Below are positions 56,445-64,000 of a stretch of DNA of 64,000 bases, one piece after another. Location of the stretch: contig JAWRVZ010000212.1 in the NCBI GenBank assembly GCA_037043235.1, positions 620,001-684,000 on the forward strand, read 5' to 3'. The stretch is from Rhodeus uyekii. Its lineage: Eukaryota; Chordata; Actinopteri; Cypriniformes; Acheilognathidae. Under the pieces are notes generated by a model that was given only the letters and a program-made list of their open reading frames with translations, searched no databases and was not told the DNA's origin. Position numbers and translations under genes: made by a program. Numbering within the stretch: the first letter of the stretch is position 1; every line of letters begins with the position of its first letter.

Positions 56445-59400
56445 CTGAAAAAGAAATAACGGAGTTTAGAGATTAATAACAATTTATTATATTTGGGAAC
56501 TTGAGCAACACTTGTATGTCAAACGTAAACAATTTGCAACAGTTCATTTAAGTAGCTCTCAACTTTCTTTGGAGTCACCCAAAAGCCAAAGATGGACTGT
56601 AAAAAGGTGGAGCCATGGAGGAGACTATGAACTGAGGACCAGAAAGCGATCCAGCAACGAGCTAACAGGATGAAAGCCCATACCAGGACTGAAGAAGGGA
56701 GGATTTAGAGGTTTAGCCAGGAGTGGTGGAGAGCCTGAAACTTAGAAGTTGAACAGACTGTATGACACTGGAGGAGGAGATGGTGGAGCAACTTTGATAA
56801 GTGGCTGAGGAAGAGCCAGGGTGCAGGAGGACTGAAGTCGAGTGAGTGAGGACCAAGGAGGATGTAACACTGGTTCCTGTCTGTCTGGGTCTTCTTTGTC
56901 GCTTCCTGTCAGTCTTGTCATTGTTTCACTCCCTGCACCTGACATGTAATCACAATAGTCTCCCAGGTGTTTGTGATTCCCTTGTGCATAAATAACTCTC
57001 GCATTTCCCTTGTGTTTGTCAGTTCTTAATATTGTAACGTTGAAGTTTATGCTATTGTGTGTGTATGTTGCCTTGTCTCCTGCCGTGGTTCTTGTTTTGA
57101 GTTTGGTTCAATTTAATACACATGCGTGCTTATTTGTTTTGTTATTTAAAGTGTTTGTTGTCGTTTATATAAAAGTTCAGTTTAAGTTTGAAACCTGCCT
57201 TGCCTCGTCACCTTGTTCCGCATTGCACACTAGCACCACATCATTACAGAGGAGAAGAAGGGAAGCTGGAGCTGAAGGGGTGGAGGGACAAAGTACAGCC
57301 GTAGAACTGGAAGTCCATGGCGGAGGCAGAGTGGCGACTGGTAAAGGAAGCGCCAAAGGGACAAGTGAGCTCATCACAGGTGAAAGGATGATGCCTCAAT
57401 TGGAGACAAACAGTCAAGGTTTAACAACTGGTCTCTCTAAGGTGAAGCTGGAGACTGATAAGCCCAAGGTAGATTGAAGCAGCTCAGCAGAACAACCAAA
57501 GGAGAAGCGGAAAGGAAACCAGTAGAAGAGTGTTCAAGGAACTGGATAGTATTGGCAGAAGAGAAGGGAGCGGGAGACTCAGTGGGACCATCAGTGAAGA
57601 AAGACACTTGGAGCTGGACGGGTCAGTGCTCGAAGTGGGTCGAGATAAGAAGAAGAAGATGAATCGTTACATTTATATAGCGCTTTTCCAGAGCTCAAAG
57701 CGCTTGACATAGTAGGGCGGAATCTCCTCAACGTATAATTTCAGTACAGTGTCCCCGTCACTATACTGGGGCAGTAGGACCCACATAGACCGCAGGGTGA
57801 GCACCCCCTGCTGGCCTCCTAACACCTCTTCCAGCAGCAACTTAGTTTTACCAGGAGGTCTCCCATCCAGATACTAACCAGGCTCAACCCTGCTTTGCTT
57901 CAGTGGGAAACCAGTCTTAGGCAGGGTGATATGGCGGCTGAGATGCAGTACTGGCACTTCTATATTTAAATCTGTAGCGCACCCTCGCTTTTTCTTGCAT
58001 GCCGGCACTTCTCATCTCCTCCCCAAATCTTTATCAGAATATCATTTGTTTGAATATCAAAGTATTAGTTCTTAATTTGACAGCCAGATGTAAGAAAAAC
58101 TATCAACATAGTAACATTAAAACATAATGTTGCAACATTAAAACATCAATATAGACACACATAATGATTCCTTAATAAGGAGCTGTAAAAGACTCATTGC
58201 AAGTTTTTGCAAATGCTTGATTGCAGTTGCTGCTGCTAAAGGGCAAAACCAGTTATTGGGTTTAGGGGCAAACACTTTTGCACACAGGGCATTTAGGTTT
58301 GGAATTTTTTTAACCTACGTAATAAAAACAGTATTTTGTGTTTATTTGTATGTGTGTGTGTGTGTGTGTGTGTTTTTAAACTAATATTTAATGTGTTTGA
58401 TGATCTGAAACATTTAAGTGTGACAAACATGGGGAAAAAAAGAGAAGAAATCAGTAGTCTATAATCCTCCCACCACTGTATAATATCCAGATCAGTGTCC
58501 TATGCATTAGCTGGTTATTGTTCTGACTTACTGTTTGTGAGCTGATCCTCAGGAGAACGGTTATTAGATCTGTGTGCTTCTTTCTCCTCTGCTTCTCTTC
58601 TTCTTTCCTCTTGTTTCTGTTTCTCCCTTTCCTCTCGTTCTCTCTTCATCTCCTCTCGTATCTTTCTCTTTTGATCCTCTATGTCTTCAATGTCTCTTTT
58701 ATATTGTTCTTCTCTTTCTATATTTTCCTCTTCTCTTCTCTTTCTCTCTTTCTCATGATTCTGTCTTTCGTCCTCCATCATGCTCTTTATTCTTTCTCTC
58801 TCTTTATGTTCAGACTGAAGAATCTCTCTTTCTCTCTGTCTTTTTTCTATCTCTCGTTTAATTCTCTGATAATATTCATCCCATGTTTCCTTTTCTATCT
58901 TTTTTCTTCTCTCATCCTCTTCTTCCCTTCTTCTTTGCTCCTGTTGTTTCTGTCTCTCCCATTCCTGTCGTTCTCTCTTCATCTCCTCTTGTATCTTTAG
59001 CTTTTGTTCCTCTATTTCTTTAATATCTCTTTTATATCGTTCTTCTCTCTCTTTGAATTCTTCTTCTCTTCTCTTTTTCTCTTGATAACTCTCCATAGTC
59101 ATTCTCATTCTTTCTTCCTCTTCTTTAAGTTTCTGATTATATTCATCCCTCATTGCCTGTTCTTTATTTCTCCTTTTCTCATCCTCTTCATCTCTTTTTT
59201 GTCTTTCCTCTTTTTTCTGTGTCTCCCATTCCTCTCGTTCTATCTTCATCTCCGCTCGGATCTTTCTCTCTTGTTCTTCTCTTTCTTTAATGTCTCTTTA
59301 ATGTCGTTCTTCTCTCTCTCTAAATTCCTGTTCTATTCTCTTTCTCTCTTTATCATAATTTTGTCTTTCTACTTCCATCATCCTCTTTTTCTCTTCTTCA

Positions 59401-62082
59401 TGTTTGTTCATCAGTTCTTCTTTCTCTCTCTCCAGTTGCTCCATTTTCTCCATCAGAATCATCTTTTGTTGTTCTTGTATATCTCTCTCCATCTCTCTGA
59501 ACATCTTGCATGAGTAGTAACTGTCTCCGTTTTCTTTCACCATGTCGTCTATCTTCTTCAGTAAATCAGACACCTGTGTTCGGTCTTCAGTCTGATTGTT
59601 ATTGAACACATGGAATCTGTTTCCACACTCTTCAATGAGGTTTTTAAGGGCAGGTTCAGGAATTCCCAGAAACAGTTCAATGGTTTTGTTCTTCAGATCG
59701 TCTCCTCTGGTGAAGAGCACTATAGTGAACATTAATGAGTTCTCTCCAAATGTCTCTTGGATGATCTTCACTGCTGTTGCTTCTTCTGGAGTGAATCGTC
59801 CCACTGGAATCAGCAGCAGAAACACATGTGGTCCAGGCAGGATCATGGAGATGCAGTTGCTGATTTCTCTCTGGATCTCCTCATTAGTACGTTTAGTATC
59901 AAACAGTCCTGGAGTGTCGATCACAGTGATGCGTCGGTCGATTATTTGATTTGATTCACTTTTACACTCTTTAGTAACTGCTTTAAAAGATGATTCTGCT
60001 GCAAACACTTCTCTTCCTAAGATGGTGTTTCCAGTTGAACTCTTCCCGACTCCAGTTTTTCCCAGCAGAACAATCCTCAGATCATCTGCTCTCTCTCTTG
60101 AATCTAAAGATCAATAAAAATTAAAAACAATATATTGAATTTCATTTGATGATTGTTAATCATGAAGGACCATTGAGAGATCATTGTGTTTAATTAATAC
60201 TTAAGCATAATGTGCTATTATATTATTTCTTCTGAACTCTGCATGTAATATTATTGTTTATCTTATTAACAAGATGTCTAGACTGATTTTTCATTTTCAT
60301 TTTCAAAAAATCTCCACCACAAATATACCATAAAAGTAGTCCACATACTTTATTTTAAGTTTTCTAAAACCATATACTACCATTGTATAAAAAAAACAAA
60401 ACTAGGTCAAACGAAAATCTTGCTGGGAAAGAATCGGGAAAATGACAAATAATTTACAGTATAAATTATTTTTAATTTCTCTGCTTGTTAGATGTGATTC
60501 AGAGCGATGACCAAAACACAGATCAATCGAGTCCATCAATAGTCCTACAGCTCGTCCTGAGTCCACATTTTATTCAGTAACATTAGGCCGTTTGGATTTA
60601 TATGCAGTTTCATGGTGATGATCAGGTTATTTTGTTGTTTTATTATACACTAATCATTTGTGTCTTCTGCTTGTTTTGATCAGGAGATTCTGCACTCTTT
60701 CAGAAGATGTTTAATAGTGCCCTCTACCGTATAACAGAGAAAACATGGCTTGCCAGGAAATTCTGTCAATGGGGCTGAAATTATTATCTCATATATGTTT
60801 TCCAGCTGCTGGGTTCTTACTGGCTTTGTGATGAACATCTGAAACAGTGCTATCCTCCCTCTAGCTGTCTGACATCCAAGCTCAGATCTTCAGTTCTACA
60901 GGGCTTAGTTTCAACCCTTCTCCAACACACACAGGAGCGAATTCAGGCTGAATTGGACTCATTTTGCAATTGAGGGGACGTTTATACGACAACAATGCAC
61001 TAAAAACGTAAATGTTTTTCGCATAAATACAACATTATCAAAATGATCCTAGTTTCACACAAATTCACAAAAACAATACAAAACACTGTATTCTGCAGTC
61101 TTTGTAGATAAACACCCGCGACTTACATACTGAACATATAGTAAGCATGCGCGTAATGCCAGTTTTCACAAGTTTGCAGTTTTGTAGATGATAGCAATAT
61201 CGTTCATCTTTCAACTCTCACAGCCAAAGGAGTAGATACTGAAAGGCTTGTATGTAGGAGTAGAACAGAGAAACTAAAGTACAACCAGGGCTTAAGGATG
61301 AAGGACCTGATGAGCTGGATCAGGTGCATTTCACTGCTACAGTTTGACACCAATTTTAATGATCGTAACTGGGAAAACCAGCAGTTTGGATGTTTTGTGT
61401 TCAGCAAAAGAAAAGGTTTTAGAACAATATGATAGTGAGAAAATAATGCCACGATTTTATTTTTTCAATTAATACTTTAACTGATCCAACGTATCTTTAA
61501 TGGGCATAAAACAGCGTAACGATAGTGTTTTCACAGACCTTTCATATTTACAGATATCGTTCTATAAAGTGAACACACATGTTTTAAGTCGACACAGCAG
61601 TTTATCCATGTGGTGTTTGCTTTGTAAATGTACTTACTGTTAGGAGGATCAGATTCTGGACTGCTTATTTCTGCTAATGATGGAGAGAGAGAGAGAGATT
61701 GAATAATGATCTATTAATAAATAGAAAAAAAGAATGAAATGTGAAAATGTATAAATCGGCTACTATCAGACATAAAAGAAAGAAATCACAGATTAATAGA
61801 GGAAGCCTCAAAGACTCTTTCTTCTGCAAAACACCATCAGCAACACATAGAAAGACAGTGATAAGTAAAAAAGGTAAAGCAAAAAGGAAGAAAAAAGTTA
61901 AAGCAGCAATTCTTTTATGTGAGTTATGAGTTTCTTCCTACTCACCACTTTAAACAAAGAGTGCAGTAAAATATAATTGAATACCCATTGCGTAATATTT
62001 CATAAATACTTCATAAATTATAGAAAATAAAATTATTAAATTGTGTTGCAAATGTTTGGTTCTTACCTGAACTTAACGCCAT
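54568..62082 (-). CDS. gimap: Gene D: two-module GIMAP with long coiled coils and CaaX end
   Basis: Coding exons on the minus strand: 62067-62082 (MALSS), 61638-61670, 58532-60103, 54568-56444, all phase 1 with GT-AG borders. Joined, they would give about 1165 codons with two canonical AIG1 GTPases, each followed by an E/K/R-rich coiled coil. One in-frame TAA (59298-59300) in the first tail means that in a full transcript translation stops after about 284 residues, the normal GIMAP length. Skipping exon 3 is also in frame and would give the second module with its own leader (about 640 residues). The last exon ends KGKWSCLVM, a prenylation-type CaaX box. Alternative: two separate genes sharing no exons; I find no start exon between 56445 and 58531. 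Confidence 0.65.
56445..58531 (-). other. Gene D intron 3: LTR-like repeat and SINE
   Basis: 56570-57655 is LTR-retroelement-like: an LTR-type segment at about 56870-57240 (tgcataaataact TATA-like, ttatataaaagttcag late) with purine-rich internal sequence on both sides. 57660-57960 is a 5S-like SINE. (GT)n at 58350-58373. No exon seen. Confidence 0.5.
57660..57960 (-). repeat. 5S-rRNA-derived SINE (SINE3-type), minus orientation
   Basis: Left end gttacatttatatagcgctt is the inverted SINE tail. Near 57860-57900 the reverse strand reads gttagtatctggatgggaga then cctcctggtaaaac, matching the 3' half of 5S rRNA with its internal box C. Confidence 0.7.
58532..60103 (-). CDS. gimap: Gene D exon 3: canonical AIG1 GTPase and coiled coil with in-frame stop
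   Basis: Acceptor tgatctttag at 60104; candidate donor ACAAACA|gtaagt at 58531. DDLRIVLLGKTGVGKSSTGN (G1), VIDTPGLFDTK (G3), LPGPHVFLLLIPVGRF box, LFTRGDDLKN (G4), RFHVFNNNQTEDRTQV. The coiled coil begins about residue 200. TAA at 59298-59300 (after EFREREERH) interrupts it; the same frame then stays open for 260 codons to TAA at 58515, past the donor. The stop lies where sister tails have a lysine codon. The dual outcome, a short product or a readthrough or spliced long one, is undecided. Confidence 0.75.
60104..61637 (-). other. Gene D intron 2
   Basis: AT-rich. A possible hAT-MITE relic near 61260-61345 (ggatcaggtgcatttcactg, tacagtttgacacc). Otherwise nothing recognised. Confidence 0.45.
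61638..61670 (-). CDS. gimap: Gene D exon 2: 33-nt linker exon
   Basis: Acceptor catcattagcag, donor gtaagta. Phase 1 both sides; reads EISSPESDPPN. Its AACA|gtaagt end matches the linker exons of genes A and C. Confidence 0.6.
62067..62082 (-). CDS. gimap: Gene D exon 1: 16-nt coding start (MALSS)
   Basis: Reverse complement: ATG GCG TTA AGT TCA G, then gtaaga. Preceded by gatttcaagcgattggtgtt, matching the other GIMAP start exons. Confidence 0.7.
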
Positions 62083-63039
62083 TTCAACACCAATCGCTTG
62101 AAATCAAAATTGAAAGAAAAACACAGAAAGCTGAAACTCGTTAGTGCCGGCCAGATGAAGAACACAGATCTCTGGAGCAACAGTAACAGCTAACACAACA
62201 CAACAAACCACAGCAGGAAACGTACAGCTACAGACTGACAACCAGAAATGATGATGAAAAGACCAGGAGTCAGACGTTTAATCAATTGAAGAACGTTTGA
62301 CTGAAGATCAGTTTCATCAGCAGAAGCTTCAAGTCTCACAAGGAGTTTGTTAGGCAATTACATAGTTACAGTAATTATACTCTAACAGAAGATACTAACT
62401 ACATCTTTAAGGAAGGTTAAATGATTCTGATTGGTTAAGAAACACATAAACTTAGAAAATATCCACTCATGGACAGAAGCATTTCTTCATCGATCACATG
62501 CATGATAACGAGGCCTCTGGGTTAGGAACCAAGTATTCCAGGTTGCAGAATTATGTTTCTAGGTGTCAGATTATCGTGAAAAACAAATCAATACGTCTCC
62601 AGTTGATCATCTCAACCATACTGATCTGTAACAGAGAATACTGACACACACATCCAAACTAACAGATACACACACGCACACACCAACACTTCTCTAAGCT
62701 TTTGAAAACGGGTTTCAAAGTGCACGTTTTTGAAAAGATACTGTTAACGTCTCTGTAAAAACGACAAAAGCATGTTTTTGTATTACGTTGTAGGGGAATT
62801 ACAGTTAAAGATCAGATATGATGAATGAAGACCAGGAGTCAGAAGTGCAGTCAATTGAAGACATTTTACTGAAGAACAGTTTGCAGTTTCATCAGCAGAA
62901 GTTTCAAGTTTCAGAAAAAGGTTGCATGTTGCCCTGAACAGCTCAGAGTTGAGGAAACACAGCTGAGCCTCTGCGTGATGAAGCCACAAAATATACTACA
63001 AAATCAAAGTCACATGTACTTGTCCATGACATTTAGGGT
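62083..63039 (-). promoter_or_regulatory. Upstream region of gene D with LTR-like repeats
   Basis: GAAAGCTGAAACT at 62126-62138 resembles an interferon-response element but has three bases between the GAAA cores instead of two. Repeats with agaccaggagtcag occur at 62230-62460 and 62790-62960, in the same family as 47036. No gene. Confidence 0.35.
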
Positions 63040-64000
63040 CACACATCTTTATTTTTCTCTGAATCGCTCCATATATTTCTCTTTTCCCCGAGAAACAAAC
63101 AGCCCTATATTTTTATATTTTATTTGATTTTGTACATAACTAATAGTTTAATCTCTAACTTATAGTTTATCCAGTGCTACACACTCCCTTTTTAACTGAT
63201 CAAACACAGCACTGTGAGCTCGATGCTACAACAGATTCCAGTGACTATTATCCCATCAAAACCATAAGGTCATGGATATCATCTGTACCTTCCTGGATTA
63301 TAATCAAGTCCAGCGACACTCCTCACTCACATCTGAGTGAATCACATTTCTCCTGCTCTCCTTTCTCAATCTCTTCCACTCAGACAGCCCAACAAAATAA
63401 AACTTCCTACCTTGTTTGTTGTTTAGCAGGGATGTCACCCAAAAACGTTTGCCCGCATTCTCCACCATTAATTTGCAGTTAAGACCCAAAGTCCAGATAT
63501 GATGAATGAAAGACCAGGAGTCAATTAACTTATAATATAATATATATATAAATCTGACCCTAAAACATGTGCAGTCTATAGACATGTTTCTTTACAAAGT
63601 GGCAGCGCCTCCTACTGGCCTGGACGCAGAATACAGTGTTTTAATAGTTTTTGAAAAGGCTGTGTTGCTTAGTCCATCTGTGCACAGTTTCAGTTGTCTA
63701 ATTGATATATCGAAATATATCTGTCTTTAAGATGGGCACATGGAAAAGGTATTATAACTTATGTTAAAAATAAGTTTCTACACGGTCAGTATTATTACTC
63801 AATATGTCAATTATACAGTTTTAAATGCAGCTTTTGTGAGGAAAACTTTTAATGATGTTCAACTTCACAAAGAACGATCATTGAAAAATCTGCATATTAA
63901 ATTACTTGATTGCTGTTCAGAATCTCAATGATGAAGAACAAACAGCATCACATGATCCGTGTGAATGAGGACTTTTATTGTTTTGGTGTTTGTCAGCAAG
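63040..64000. repeat. Empty-site copy of the 43.45-54.26 kb duplicated segment
   Basis: ctgaatcgctcca ... aaacaaacagccctatattt (63055-63112) equals the left flank of the gypsy insertion (43490-43540). cagacagcccaacaaaataa (63383-63402) is the uninterrupted DIRS site. The segment runs to the window end, so the duplication continues beyond 64000. Confidence 0.7.

Overview
The window is vertebrate nuclear DNA, almost certainly from a teleost and probably a cyprinid relative of zebrafish. The evidence is short exons with GT-AG introns, GIMAP/AIG1 GTPases of the fish type with long charged coiled-coil tails, a photoreceptor guanylate-cyclase-activating protein gene, and fish repeat classes (tRNA- and 5S-like SINEs, an L2-like LINE, Gmr1-like Ty3/gypsy, DIRS, hAT, Tc1/mariner, CA and GGAT microsatellites). 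The species is an inference. Layout: (1) 40-7034, plus strand: a six-exon GIMAP8-like gene (A). Its exons join in frame to 980 codons with four AIG1 modules. Three have lost the P-loop and DTPG motifs and only the last looks like a working GTPase. (2) 7.2-28 kb: mostly repeats, with one orphan GIMAP first exon at 16677. Notable are a CAGGGTTC-ended element (9646-16396) containing an L2-like LINE with a 2.2 kb G-rich minisatellite, a rearranged gypsy element (17445-19231) and a Tc1 fragment. (3) 28051-34601, plus: a second GIMAP8-like gene (C). Its first AIG1 module is deleted and a decayed DIRS element sits at its linker exon, yet the remaining exons still join in frame to 667 codons. (4) 35.6-43.4 kb: an internally deleted hAT element with a perfect 8-bp target duplication, a complete four-exon guca1-type gene on the minus strand (37549-41060) whose first intron holds a 51-bp-unit minisatellite, and two TIR transposons. 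(5) 43.5-54.2 kb: a Gmr1-like Ty3/gypsy element and a non-autonomous DIRS-like element. Both inserted into a roughly 1 kb segment that appears uninterrupted at 63.04-64.0 kb, so the empty sites are visible. (6) 54568-62082, minus: a third GIMAP locus (D) with two canonical AIG1 modules, each with a very long coiled coil. An in-frame stop lies in the first tail, and the last exon ends in a CaaX box (CLVM). How the genes work together: GIMAP proteins are AIG1-type GTPases that assemble on membranes and are used in lymphocyte survival and vesicle or pathogen-vacuole biology. Every AIG1 exon checked here starts and ends in phase 1, so modules can be lost, gained or skipped without breaking the frame. 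Genes A, C and D look like products of such module shuffling. The guca1 gene is an unrelated calcium-sensor gene lying within the array.
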